Shown here piece by piece: positions 1 through 11,632 of a stretch of DNA of 64,000 nt. Every line of letters begins with the position of its first letter. Within the stretch, counting starts at the first letter, position 1. This DNA is from Poa pratensis (Eukaryota > Streptophyta > Magnoliopsida > Poales > Poaceae), in contig CAMZMU010000111.1 of the NCBI GenBank assembly GCA_947311845.1, forward strand, positions 14,886,799 through 14,950,798. Direction: 5' to 3'. A program made the position numbers and the translations under genes. The notes beneath the pieces are model-generated. The model had not been told where the DNA came from and ran no database searches. It saw only the letters and a program-made list of their open reading frames with translations.

Positions 1-1372
1 TGCGATGAATATGGGATACGTTTAGATAAAGGAGGCACACATCAGATTCAAGTTTAAAGTACGTCGAAACTGTAAATTGTCCAAGAGTGTTAAGGGCAGT
101 GGAAGAGTACGGATCCACACCATACCATGTAGTCTCTAATTGCAGCAACTTAACTCTGAAAAAGGTGACATGAGCTCAAAGCCTGCAACTCACCTTATCT
201 TCAACTTGTTCTCTTTGCAATGTCTTACATTTGTCATGAAACTTTAGTGACCATGGTAAATTTCAAATACAAGAAGGCTAGCTCCTAATGTCGTGGCTAA
301 AAGCCACACTACCATAGTTGTTAGAAATATGGCCAAGAGGTAACCATGAAGATGATGATATTTTGATGTATTCATGATTTATTATATGTATCTGGAATAA
401 TTGCTTTGTATGATTGGCAAGTGTGTGGCTTGTTTGTGAACCTCGCTACTTTTTAAAGATGTCCATACTCCCTAGTCGAAACTCATGTGAGGATACACAT
501 GAATATTAGACAAGGTATTCGTCGATGGCTATATTTCGCAAGTCATAGACATGACCGAAGATGTCAAACGAATAATGTGCACACAACCTGGTGTTGGACT
601 GACGCACCTTGAGACATGGAGAGAGCTATTGATTTGTTAAAAACAAAATCATTGCAAACATTCCATATAAACAAGGCACAAAACACACACAAATTTGAAC
701 TTTATCAATACCATTCAACGATTTCTAATCATATTCAAATTATTAGTTGGAGGTGATAGATTTAAAGTTATATGCACTATACGCCACATTATTTATCAAA
801 GGGGTATACGATAAACACGTGTTGTATTGATTAATCTTTGTCACAAAAACAACACTTATTACTACTTTGCCAAATTATTTTTTTAACAAAACTTTAGGAT
901 GAAAAAATCACATGAAAATTTAAATTTTCTATGGTATCTTTATTTTCCAAAAATATTTGCGGAAAGTCTCGTATGTCCATTCATAAGATCAAGATACATA
1001 CATACAAACCCGTAAGTCATCATCCTCCGGGATAATACAAACTCATATAGTAATCACTTGAACGAATTATTAGTATCCAACAAACCGACTCCAGATCGAG
1101 AGTTCAGACCTCTCTGTTCCTAGGAGGGCCAACCATACACTGGGAGGCCAGCCACAGATTTCTAAGATAAGAATGCAGCAAATCAGAGCCCATCATCCTG
1201 CCATGTGGCAGCAAAAACATCGAATAGCAGTAGAGTGGAATGGAGTAGTGGACGTGGAGCAGCTGGAACTGGAAGCCCGGGACAGAAGAAAAATAGAGGC
1301 CCAGGGGAGCGCATAACTGCAGGAGCGTTTGACGTTTCGACACCTGCAGGGAAGACGAGAAGGGGACAGGAC
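1..1372. other. Intergenic, with a possible Copia LTR relic
   Basis: No gene is supported here. From about 319 the text begins TGTTAGAAATATGGCC and continues with AT-rich sequence up to about 600. This resembles the start of Angela/BARE-type Copia LTRs of Triticeae (TGTTGGAAATATGCC is the remembered family start). No second LTR, primer-binding site or target duplication is visible, so it would be a solo or broken remnant. The remainder to 1372 is AT-rich and then turns GC-rich just upstream of the gene that starts at 1373. Confidence 0.3.
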
Positions 1373-2195
1373 ATGGCCGCAACGGCGTACTCCACGGCGC
1401 TTCTGGGTGGAGCAGCAGCCCGCCTCCCCGCCGTGGCGCCACCCTCCGTCCTTCTCCCACGGCGTGGCGTCTCTCCTCTTCGCCCCCAAGGTGCGCACGG
1501 TACATTCTGCAAAAGTATGTAATGTTCTTTTTGTCGTAGCTTCCCTAACAGTTACAACATGCTACGACGTTGATTAGATGCACCACGGCTTTCTCTGCTC
1601 CGGGTGAAGGCCTCTTCCGATGACACCTCGACTTCCGCCGCCAGCGGCGACGAGCTCGTCGACGACCTGAAAGCCAAGGTACGGAATTCATGGCTCAAAA
1701 GAGGACACTAACGTACCTAGCTAGCTAGAATGGCGAGTGAAATAGACTCAGTTTGAGTGATGTTTGCCTCTGGCAGTGGGACGCCGTCGAGAACAAGTCC
1801 ACCGTCCTCACCTACGCCGGCGGCGCCATCGTCGGCCTCTGGTTTTCGTCCGTCGTTGTAGGCGCCGTCAACTCCCTGCCTCTGGTACGCCGATCACCGC
1901 TGGTCACTCACGTCTTGGATCTTCGTCCCCCTGACACTCTATCTGGATGCTGCAGCTTCCCAAGATCATGGAGCTCGTTGGGCTCGGCTATACGGGATGG
2001 TTCGTCTACCGCTACCTCCTCTTCAAGGTTCGCGCGTACATTAGGTGTTCACTTAACTGACAGCAACTGTTGGTAGCATTAGCAACTTTGTTAACATGTG
2101 TCTTGCATGAAATTCGATTGCAGGAAAGCAGGAAAGAGTTGGCCGACGACGTGGAGTCCTTGAAGAAAAGCATTGCCGGTACAGAGGCAGAGTAA
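1373..2195 (+). CDS. CURT1A: CURVATURE THYLAKOID 1 (CURT1A-type) chloroplast protein
   Basis: Five exons read through cleanly: 1373-1490, 1578-1678, 1777-1884, 1956-2027 and 2124-2195. All introns are GT-AG, and the product is 156 residues. Residues 1 to about 50 are Ala/Ser/Arg-rich with few acids, as in a plastid transit peptide. The mature part has an acidic stretch, a first hydrophobic helix (about 81-105, YAGGAIVGLWFSSVVVGAV), a second one (about 112-131, ending GWFVYRYLLFK), and a charged C-terminal helix (SRKELADDVESLKKSIAG). Two helices flanked by amphipathic helices is the plan of the CURT1 family. That family oligomerises at grana margins and bends thylakoid membranes. The ending fits the CURT1A branch better than CURT1B/TMP14. 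The family call is firm from motif memory; the paralogue letter is less sure. The start ATG gives a normal transit peptide, although the frame stays open further upstream. Confidence 0.88.
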
Positions 2196-4430
2196 ATAAA
2201 GAAATTAAATGTTGTTGTGCAGATTTTGTTTGTTGGGCGATTTTTTCGACAACACGTATGAGAGGACATACTTGTTTTTTAGCGTACTAATTCTGCCGCA
2301 TCTGGGTATGTTAAATACCCTAGTGACAGAAATCTTTGTTGGAATCGTTCCCACGACGGGCAATAAAAGGAAAAGAACTGCGTGTCATTTAGTCAAATCC
2401 CTCTACTGAAAGCGTAAAGAAAGTACTCCTTCTCTTCGGGATCGTAAGGACTTCTCTTTAGGTTTTTATAGGCTAGCTTTGCTAATCATTTTGACAAAAA
2501 TATACCTTATATAAAACACTATAAAATAATGAAATAAATTGGTGTTGTGCATCAAACAGATGCAAAGGACCGAGCTTCCCTTTTTTCAAAAGAAAAAACG
2601 TATTTACATACTACAAAAATCACATATTGAATTCATATTTATAGGAAGTTCATAACCAAGTGTTGGCTTGGTGACTAGACGTCACGGTGGTGAGTTTGCC
2701 CATCTGAATTTGAATCGCAGGTGAAACATTCAGACTAAACGTGACAATATCCACATGAAATTATTGCTGGAGATGTCTCATCTATTTAACAATGTATAGC
2801 CAAGTAAGTGTGAACGTATATTCCAAAAAAGATTACAAGATGTAACTACTGTAGCGGATGAATTTGCTAGTATTACTTACGCGGTAAGAGTTAGGCAAAA
2901 TCAAGGGCCTTACGGACCCTGACTATTGAGTACGATGATTACTAGGCATTTCACCGGACTTCTTTTTTTGCGATTACCAGACATTTCAACGGACTGTTTT
3001 AAGGAACCGTTTGCGTTTGCCATATACAGGAAACGGACACTTGTGAATAACCGTGTGCGATGCTTGGCTCAGTGGCATCAAAGGGAAAACAGTTGGTACT
3101 GAATATGGAGGTTGGACATACACATATCTTTTTTTAGTAATACATTTCGATGAACGGATATTTTCACCTACCCTGAATATTGTAAAGATGCATTGTGATC
3201 TCCGTGCACTTTCACAATTCATCACATGCCTCCAAGCTGACAGCAGGGTTGTGCCACCATAATAACACATGACAGAGCCCTTAAAAGTAATTCAAAACAT
3301 TAGTTCATGGAGATTGTCATTAGTTATCAAAATGACACATGTGGGCTCCGTGCACTTCACCGCGCCCATGAGATCTTCACACAGGGGCCGCCTATCGCAG
3401 GTTATCGTCATAACTCGAACGACGCGACAGTAGCTCCAACGTTGTACCGAAGACCGCCGGACACGCCAAAGAATGACTAACAAAGCCTTGTCGCGACAAA
3501 GCCATCACTCATCAGCGTCGTTGTTGGCATGCAAATCACCATGTGGAACCCGCATGCTGCCGCAAGCCAAAACCCCTCGGCAGGAGAAGTGCAAGGCTTG
3601 GTTAGATCAGTAAAGCTATGTTCCATCGTTAGCCTTGCACTTACTTGTTCATGAAGCCGAATACGACCTGAAAAACCCTACAAACCTTTCCACAAGCATT
3701 AGCCATGCATGTATAACTTGGGGTCGCCATGCATGTTTTGTTCGAGCAATTCAAGGGAGAGTGAAGTGTGTTTTAAATCTTGATCTTATAGTGGTAGTTT
3801 GAGCTAAATCGATTATTAAGTTTCTAATCCCTCAAATGGAGACCCTAACTCTACTCCTAGTCTCCTACTAGTTAATTCTGACATATGGCTTATTTCACAC
3901 ACAAGAAATAGGGCAGCGCTACAACAAATCCAAGGTCAAGATTAACTGGGATCGGCGAGGGTTGGGAGCGCAAATTCAGGGCTTAAGAGGTTGAGGGTTC
4001 AACTAGTACAAAATAACGGTATATTTTTAGCCAATTTGTATATTATTACTTTCTTACAACCATGTACACAAATGTACAAGCAGTACAACGTACCATGAAG
4101 AACAACCTATCCTCTCCTATGAACAGAAGAGAGAGAATAAGGTCGCAAAAACCGCCAAGCCAAACCATTTCTCACGGTGAGCTAATAAGCTAAGAAAACC
4201 CTCGATCGGTCACGGCCCTGCACTGATCTCCAGTGCCGAAACCCTCGATGAAAAATAGAGCAACGCCGTTCCTGACGAACAAAAGTAAACACTAAAATAA
4301 AGCAGCTTCGACAAGTTTTGTGTGTGTAATTTCATGCGGAGCCCGTGACAAGCGCACACGCATGAACGGCCGTGTCAAGTAGACACGGACAGTGCAACGT
4401 GCACTATTCCACAGACTGGGCGCCGTTGGG
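2196..4430. other. Intergenic spacer, no gene recognised
   Basis: This lies between two convergent genes and must hold both 3' regions. It is mostly AT-rich unique-looking sequence. A short stretch near 2660-2720 has weak tRNA-like promoter words (GGCTTGGTGA and TTTGAATCGC) that could be an old SINE scrap, but no ends or target duplication are visible. The open frames here (for example 2986-3270) are short, lack codon bias and match nothing I know. Confidence 0.5.
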
Positions 4431-5830
4431 TCAGGCGACGGCGCACGGGGCGGCGGCGGCGGCGCCGGTGCGCTTGACGAAGCGGCCCTTCATCCGTGGC
4501 CGCTTCTCCGCGTTCAGTTTCCGCACCTCGTACCGTATCTTCTTGGCGAACAGCCGCGTCCGCCGCTTCTCCCGGTACCGTGACACCCGCTCCTCCCGCC
4601 ACCCGTCCGCTCTCGGCCTCGGCGTCCACGCCGGCTCACCCTGCCGTCCTCCTGCCGCCGCCCACATGCCCTGCACCATGCACGTACGACACAGTTATAT
4701 ACAGTCACGTACGCCTATGTCGAACCGAATGTTACTTGGCAAAATCGTGCACGTACCGAGTGGTCCGGGAGCAACAGGTCGTCGAGCTGGCCTTCCGGCC
4801 GTTGGCCATCGGTCCACGGCGAGCTGCCCCAGCTCTTGATGACCGCCTCGTAGTTCAGCCTAAGATCCAGGCACCTCTTCAAGAACTGGGTATCGTCAAT
4901 GGTCTCGGCGCCGTTGCTCGCCGAGGACATCTTGCATTCGAAACTGTCGTCGTCATCCACCAATGTCGGCGGGCTTTGGTTAAACTCCGGCTTCAGCACT
5001 GGGCCAGACGGCACCGCGTCGGAGACAACGCCGCCGTCAGCCTCCACCTTTACCCGCCCGCCATCTCCCACTGGCGATATGAGCCCTAGGGCCTCCATGT
5101 AGAGCGAGTCCCCCAGCTCGCTGCTGTCGTCCAGGCCTTGCCCGAGGAGGGCCTCCATGTCCGCCGCGAACTCCCTGAGGTCGGCGTCAGTCGGGCCGAA
5201 AGTGGCAAAACAGTCGGGCAGCTCCTGCACGGGGGACGGCGCGACGACGAGGGGTTCCTTCGCGTCATCAACGGCGCCGTCGACATCGTCCCTGGAGCCT
5301 GAAGGCGTGGCTACCGCGTCGTCGATTATCGGCGGCGAGCAGAACTCGCCAAGGGCGGGGTCAAAGATCGGTACGCGGTAGAGCAGCTGCTCTTCCTCCG
5401 TGGCCCTCCGCTCGTCCGATGACTCTCCGGCTCCCACCTCGGGAACCACGAGCCGCCTCGAGAGCAGCTGGCCGACGCTCTTCACGGGCGGCCGCCGAGT
5501 GCGAGCCTTCCGCTTCAGCCACGCAGGCGCGACGCGCAGGCGCTTCGTCGTCGTCTTCGTCTTCCTCGCCTCCGCCACGCACTCCTCGTGTTGCGGAGAT
5601 GCCGATGACGTCGCGCGCAGGCGGAGGCGCTCGTGCCGCCTGGCGAGCGGGTTCGCCGAGTGCACCGACGTGTCGCAGCTCTGGCACAGGAAGGCGTCGT
5701 CGGCCGCGCAGTACCACCGCGCCCACCGCCGCATGCACCCGTCACACGCGCGCGCCGACTTGCCGCCCACGGCCCCGCCGGCCGCCCTCTTATCGGAGGA
5801 GCTACCCATCTCTGCAGCCACTGCCAACAA
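4431..5830 (-). CDS. CONSTANS-like protein, one B-box plus CCT domain
   Basis: Two exons on the minus strand: 5830-4757 and 4670-4431. They are joined by an 86-bp GT-AG intron in phase 0, giving 437 residues, or 430 if the second Met at 5809 is used. Residues 29-66 form a B-box zinc finger with the ligand order C29, C32, C41, D/C around 45-52, H57 and H66. There is no second B-box. The middle is acidic and probably an activation region. Residues about 383-426 are the CCT domain ([20 protein letters not shown] onward), which carries the nuclear signal and binds DNA with NF-Y partners. One B-box plus CCT places it in the COL6/7/8/16-like group of plant BBX proteins. These act in flowering time, light and growth control. 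The intron just before CCT is typical of this group. I cannot fix the orthologue by eye. Confidence 0.9.
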
Positions 5831-8074
5831 AACTCACAACGCAGAATACCTCCACTGCGGCAACGATCTTACAAAATCTCTGCCAAAAACGAGTTTGTTT
5901 CTAGTATCGTATTAGCACGGTGATGCTCTACGAGAAGATCGTTGAGATAAAATGACAAAAAGGCTGGTCGTATCACTGGACTTTGAAGGCTATACCTATT
6001 CCAGCGACGTGGCCCAGCGCTGCTCTTTTCTCCGGTGTGCTTTGCGCTTTAGGCCGGCTTCTAGAGCCGGTCCCACCTAGTGGCCTTATCCGGAATGTGA
6101 TTGGCTTACTGCTAATACCTCATCCGATTCCAGGATCTCTGATTGGCTGCGGCCAGATTTTGGACGGGCCCACCTCGCTGGATATATCGACACGTCACAT
6201 GATGACCTCCCCGACCGACCGAGCCTCGCTGAAAAGCCATATCCTGAACTTTGCATTGACGTTTTTGACATTTCCACAGCCTTTTAGATTCAGATTTGTC
6301 ATTTGCCTTGGCGTTTTTTGGCAACTCCGAGCCGATTTAAATCCGTCTTTCCAGACGACTTATTTCAAATGACTTGTATGTTTTTTGGTTGAGCTTGGAC
6401 CGTCATCGTGAGAGGCCTTTTACGGGAGGGGTTAGATCCGATTGATTTTTTTTGGAGTATCCGGTAGTGGCTGAAAGTTTCTAAAAGGGCCATTTAGGAC
6501 AAATTATACCAAAACTCTGGTGCAAAGCTCAAACCCAAACATGTCGTGCCATCCTGCAAAATACAGCTCGCACTGCCACACCATTCCTTTCCATGAAATA
6601 TAGAGTACCCTGTATCATTATGCATGGATGAAACATTTTCTTGGAATCAGTGATTTTAGATTCGCATCGCTTGCAGAAAGATCGTTGAGTTGATGCCAAG
6701 GAAGTATACAGGACTTGCCACTTTGGAACGTAACAAAGAGACAGAGAGGTGAGCATGGGTTCAGAAAAGACCCGGACTCCCGATCTGTCCTGTTCGGACA
6801 ATGCCCTGCTCTGTATTTATACTGATGTTTCTAGCGGCGTGCAGTTTAATCCTCCCCAGCGTAATTCCATGTATTTGTCGCAGACTTGGATACAGAAGCA
6901 TGTCAGGTTCGTCAGAAAACACCGTCTCTGCAACTCTAAAGGGACGACGAAACAATGTCGTCGTTCAGAGATGTTTTTGTCATGTTTCACCGTTGCAAAT
7001 GAGAACGAACAAGTCGCATTCTCCCAGAAGGGTCCTCCCTGGCTCCATTACATATTTGTCCATACATATCGAATGACATACAGATATACTCCTACATATT
7101 TGTTTTGTTATCAGAAGGTGTCGTATATTCAACTAACCAGGAGACGTGGAAACATACAGACTACTGGTTGTTTAGTGGTACTCCGTGGCTGAACTAATAC
7201 CGCATCTAGATCTCCTCACAAAAATGCTACTTACTCATGGCGAACAAACCCTACCCTCTTCCATGACTGGTGACTCAGTACATCTTTAGCATGGTGTTCC
7301 TCTGAACTCCGTCCAATGCAGCACGAGGGCTTAATCGGGAGATACATCCACGTCCAAGTGGGAGTGCGCCCATCCCCAATTCCCCGCGGTCCAGCCTTCC
7401 GGGACGGAAAGGGGAAGACGACGGTGAGCTCGTCGCCACGCTCCGGCCGGGCTCATCTCGGAGTGCATGCAGCCAACTCCGCACAATCCTGGCGGCCGGT
7501 ACCCGTCGCCGTCGCCGAGTTTTACCCGGACGGCACACTGGCATCTCGATCCCCACTTCCCCAGTACCGCTACCCGGCCTTCCCTTCACCGTTACCACCA
7601 CTTCCATGTACAGGTCGGTTGTGTTTATCCAATCGATTCATGTCCCTGTCGAAGGCCCAGAGACGGAGAGACCTACTCTAGTTTGACATGGGAGGCTAGT
7701 TTATACGGTCCCGCTTATCTCAAACACCTTGTTCTTTCACTTTCACAGCTGCTCGTGCAATGCCCTTTGCTTGCTTTGATGGAACGCCTGAGCAGTGAAA
7801 AATTCCATCGTTTATTCTTTATTTTCTGGGTTTTAACGTGTGTGAAATCAGCTCCACCATGTCATCGGTCATTGCCGCTTTGACTGGACCAAATTTGTCT
7901 GATTTCAGAAGTTTAGGATCTGAGAACGCCCGGTGTTGGAGTTCATTTTTCTAGAATGGATCACGGTCGAGGGGCACAAAACTGACATGTTTCTCTTTGA
8001 TGAAATGTCTTGCATGATTTTCAAGTTTTTAATTATTTCTTGTGTGCATAATACAAATGATCTTATCATTAGAT
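5831..8074. other. Intergenic, upstream of the CONSTANS-like gene
   Basis: The first few hundred bases must contain the promoter and 5' UTR of the minus-strand CCT gene. No TATA box could be assigned with confidence. The remainder is mixed-composition sequence with short random open frames. A moderately GC-rich patch at 7300-7620 has no recognisable protein. No element ends were found. Confidence 0.4.
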
Positions 8075-8390
8075 AAAAGCTTGGAGATTTTTTTTGCGAA
8101 ACACAGTACAACGCAGACGCTCACATACACTCACCCCTATGAACGCACACACGCACATCTTACCCCTATGAACACCTCCGAGAGACTGAGCCGGCGTATC
8201 AGGTCTTGAGATTGAGAAAGTCACCACAGGCACCTCGCTGTCGACGGGAATGTCGCCTCCCACTGAAGAATATTCCGTCTAAATGAGAAACACCAGCGTC
8301 AAACCTGGGGTTTGAACTCTGGTGGGCTGGGGGTAAAACCGCTCTCCTAACCATCCTACCACAGGCAGATTCTCTAAAAGTTTGGAGATT
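8075..8390 (-). mobile_element. Au-type SINE with target-site duplication
   Basis: The insert at 8090-8375 is read on the minus strand. It begins with a tRNA-like head: CTGTGGTAGGATGGTTAGG serves as box A and AGTTCAAACCC as box B. It ends in a T-run on this strand's 3' side (the A-side of the plus strand). It is flanked by a 15-base direct repeat with one mismatch, aaaagcttggagatt (8075-8089) and aaaagtttggagatt (8376-8390). The head and body match my memory of the Au SINE family described from Aegilops and common in Triticeae. It has no coding capacity and would be transcribed by RNA polymerase III and mobilised by LINE enzymes. The near-perfect target duplication suggests a moderately young insertion. 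Confidence 0.88.
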
Positions 8391-9545
8391 CAAAAGCCAT
8401 TTCTTGCACTATAACTATTCAAGGATGCGTTCTTAAGACTGCAGAGTATCACTGTAATTTGTTGTCATGTCATTTACGAAGTATTTCCAGTAATAAATAA
8501 GGAAGAAAAACTCAGAAATTGTCGTCAAAACCTACATAAAATCTTTTCCAATCATTAGAAAAGCGCATTTTTTTCTCTAATAGATTAATATGCGCAGGCT
8601 ATTTGTTTCCTTATGGGCTGATTTGAAACACAATGGGCCCAACTCTTATAACTGAGCCAATCAAGCGTTTGAGATACGGAGGCCTTAGTATGTTAAGCCC
8701 AGGCACTACCTATCCCTTATAGTGAATCGGAACATGGGCTCGCTCGTAGCAATCCTACATGGCCCGGCTTTAGTAACACGTTTTATTGTTTCCTTTTTCT
8801 TTTCTTTTCGTCATTTTCTTTCTTTTTCGTTTAGATTTTCATTCCGTTTATTTTTTATTTTGTTATTATTCTTTTTTTCTAGTACTACACGGGTACTTTT
8901 TTTTGGTGTCTTTTCATTTGTTTTCTTTTTTGGTAATACACGAATTTGTTTTAGGCAGCAAGTAATTATTTTACATTGTAATTTTTTTTGAACCCCCGAA
9001 CATTTCTGTCAACCTACATGAACAACTTTTTATCATGGGTGAACATTTTTTTTATCATGAAACATATTTTTCAAAACATAATCCATTTTTTAATAAGATG
9101 AACCTTTTTAACATCGGTGAACTTTTTAAAACTAGACGAAACATTTTTTTACATACGTGAATGATTTTTAAACAGATATTTTCATAATTATTAAGAGGCT
9201 ATTATAAAATTTATTTACTAAATCTTAATTTTGGAATTAATACAAATCTGTACATGTTTGTGGGTCGGAAGTCCAACCCAGCAGAAGAGCATTGTCCGTG
9301 GTCAGACTTGCTATAATCGATACCTAGGAGCTTCCCATGTTAAGTGGCCACTCCCTTGCAGATCACCACCAAAATTCAAAATCTAATTTTATAGTAGTAC
9401 GGATTTTGCTTATTTATTTATCTGATTTGTAGATTCTGAAATCCAAGCTTAACTAGGTAAATCCCCTGTAACAATAATGTCTCGTTGCTGGACATGACAA
9501 AAAAAAGCGTCCTTTGTACCCAAGTTCTTCTCCTGCACCCTCCTA
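8391..9545. other. Intergenic, T-rich and low-complexity repeat region
   Basis: Positions 8780-9000 are a T/C-rich tract with repeated ttttcttt words. Positions 9000-9180 repeat short AT-rich words around gaac and attttt spaced about 20-30 bases, such as tgaacatttttt and tgaacttttt. This looks like degenerate transposon or simple-sequence expansion. No gene is supported. The 89-codon frame at 8722-8991 is a by-product of the T-rich tract. Confidence 0.45.
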
Positions 9546-9770
9546 CTCCATCTATCTCTGAAAGAAACCAAAGAAATTTTCTCTAAAAGTCAAACGATGT
9601 AAAGTTCGTGCAAAACACTATTAATATGCATAATATCAATTCAATATCTTTAGAGTTATTGTGAAATATATTTTCATATTATCAATATATAGTTGTAGTT
9701 GTTGTAGTTTCTCTAGAAACTTGATCAACCATAGCATAGTTTGACTATGGGCAAACTTGATCAAACGGAG
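9546..9770. mobile_element. Stowaway-like MITE
   Basis: The element starts CTCCATCTATCTCTG after a TA and ends TTGATCAAACGGAG before a TA. The reverse complement of the right end starts CTCCGTTTGATC, so the outer bases of the two ends match and TA flanks fit Tc1/mariner-type insertion. It is 225 bp, AT-rich and non-coding, as expected for a Stowaway MITE. Inner TIR agreement is weak, so the exact family is not named. Confidence 0.5.
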
Positions 9771-9948
9771 TATTACTTATAATCAGGAACGAATGAGTAC
9801 GTACATGTACGTGTCATTTAAAAAAAAGGATGAATGTGTTTCGGTCGAAACAACTATAGAAGAACAATACGAAAAGAGAATACGTCTTGCACACGCTACC
9901 ATTTTACTTCAGAGTTCCACACTAGTAGAAAAAAACTTATAGGCGAAA

Positions 9949-10250
9949 TGTTACCTGTGGCGCACAAACTTCTTTGTGCGCCACAGATAATCTCTCTCCT
10001 ATCATAGCCGTCTGGAAAAAGTTACTTGTGGCGCACGGAATAATCTATGCGCCACAGGTAAGTTTTTACCTGTGGCTCACAAATACTTACCTGTGGCTCA
10101 CAAATTATTCGTGCACCACAGATAACTTCTTACAGGCGATCAGAATAGGAGAGAGATTACCTGTGGCGCACAAAAAAAGCGTGCGCCATAGGTAACAACC
10201 GAGGAGAGAGTACGTGTGGCGCACATATTATTTCGTGCGCCACAGGTATT
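9949..10250. repeat. Left subterminal repeat array of the CACTA element
   Basis: About seven copies of a roughly 13-15-base word (acctgtggcgcac or its reverse complement gtgcgccacaggt, with variants such as cctgtggctcac) are spread over 300 bases. They are arranged as short inverted pairs that could form hairpins. The matching right array at about 12830-13085 uses agtggcgcac and gtgcgccact. Such arrays are known to bind the CACTA transposase. Confidence 0.8.
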
Positions 10251-11556
10251 TTTACCCCGTTTTCGCCATGAGTGCACGCATATGTGAAAAATATCAGCCC
10301 CGACCCGGCCACTAGCCTCCTCTTCCCTTATCCGAATCTTCTCTCTCCCACCACACACATCACGCACAACCGCACTCCAACCCCTCCCCGTCCCCTTCCC
10401 CTCCCCGCCGCCCAACCACCTCGCCGTCTCCTCCTCCTTCCTCCGGCACCACCTCTCCAGCCGCCGCCTCGTGAAATCCGGTGAGCAACGCCGCCGTCGG
10501 CCGCCCCCTCTGCCGCCCGCCCGCCCGTCTCCAGATCCCCTCCCTCGCCGGCGTCTGGATCAACGAGAGGCCGAGGGGCTGTAGCTCCGTCCCGTCCTGG
10601 CGCCTTCCGTACCAGCGCCCGGCGCCGCATGCGGTGGCGTGGGCTGGCGACCGGAGATGCCGGCGTGGCGGCGTTGCGGCGGCGTGGATGGAGTCGTGGA
10701 TGTAGCAGACGCGCCCGCTCGGGAGCAGCAGGCCATGCGCGTCCTCGACCCATCCTCCGCCCCGGTGAGCGCTCCGCCCCCTCCTGCTGACCCGGTGCGC
10801 CGCGTGCAACGACGGGAGCGGCGCCAGAGATGGCGCACGGAGGAGGAGGACGAGCTTCTCCTCCTGACCTCACCGGGCTGCTCCTGCCGGCGCCGTCTTC
10901 ACCGGCCGTGTCCCCGAGCTGCTACAGCCGGTCACCAGTCTCAGGATCTGCGCTCAAACGAGGATGTATGTAAGTACCACCTCCCTCTCTCCCGATTTCG
11001 CTCCATCCTCTTCTTGTGCTACATCCAAACATCCAACCAAGGATAGATCCTGTGACTCACCATGGTCCAGAACGAACCAAACGATCCCCACCCCCTGTTA
11101 CAGCTCTAGCCTAGGTGCATGTCATGGTCCAGAACGACCCCAACAAAATCCATTTATTTTTCCTTTATTATGGCTTTGCTTTTTCCAGTAATAATATTTG
11201 CAAATGAAATCACCGATTGATAATTAATGGTGATGCACCGCTGCATTTGAACGCGTAGCACGAGGATATGGACATGCCCCTCTAGCACGAGGATGGACAT
11301 GCTCAACATCAAGCAGGGAAACTAGGTAGCCTCACTCTCTTCAACCTTAATGGTTCAGTATTGGTTGCTCATCAGTTATGTGCAGTACCTATGTTCGGAA
11401 TAACTCAATGGTTTATTTTGACAACTTTCAAGCGTGTGTATATTCAGAACAGCAGTGTCATTCCGCTTTGATACATGTTAGTTCTTATTGGTTAGATTAC
11501 ATTGGTCGGACCACATTGAGTTAATTGCACCTCACAGCTTAGGTTGTTTCTTTCAG

Positions 11557-11632
11557 GTTTCTTCGTGACCATCTGGATTTTGCACTGATGTTCAAGTCCA
11601 ATGATATCCTGCGGAAACATACTGCTTTGAAG
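11557..11632 (+). pseudogene. Exon-like fragment captured inside the CACTA element
   Basis: A 76-nt stretch is bounded by a pyrimidine tract plus AG (ttgtttctttcag) and by GT (aaggtgtgtgg), the layout of an internal plant exon. Its open frame encodes 25 residues, FLRDHLDFALMFKSNDILRK and a few more, with no stop. I do not recognise the parent gene. The upstream GC-rich block at 10290-10960 may be the captured first exon and leader of the same gene. Whether a transcript is made cannot be judged from the sequence. Confidence 0.45.

Noticed and set aside
2650..2720. tRNA-like words suggesting a tRNA gene or SINE
   Set aside because: No cloverleaf can be built, box B is poor, and there are no ends or duplication.
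10328..10873. A 181-codon minus frame in the GC-rich part of the CACTA element
   Set aside because: Low-complexity Arg/Gly/Pro composition with no motif; explained by the GC-rich captured leader.
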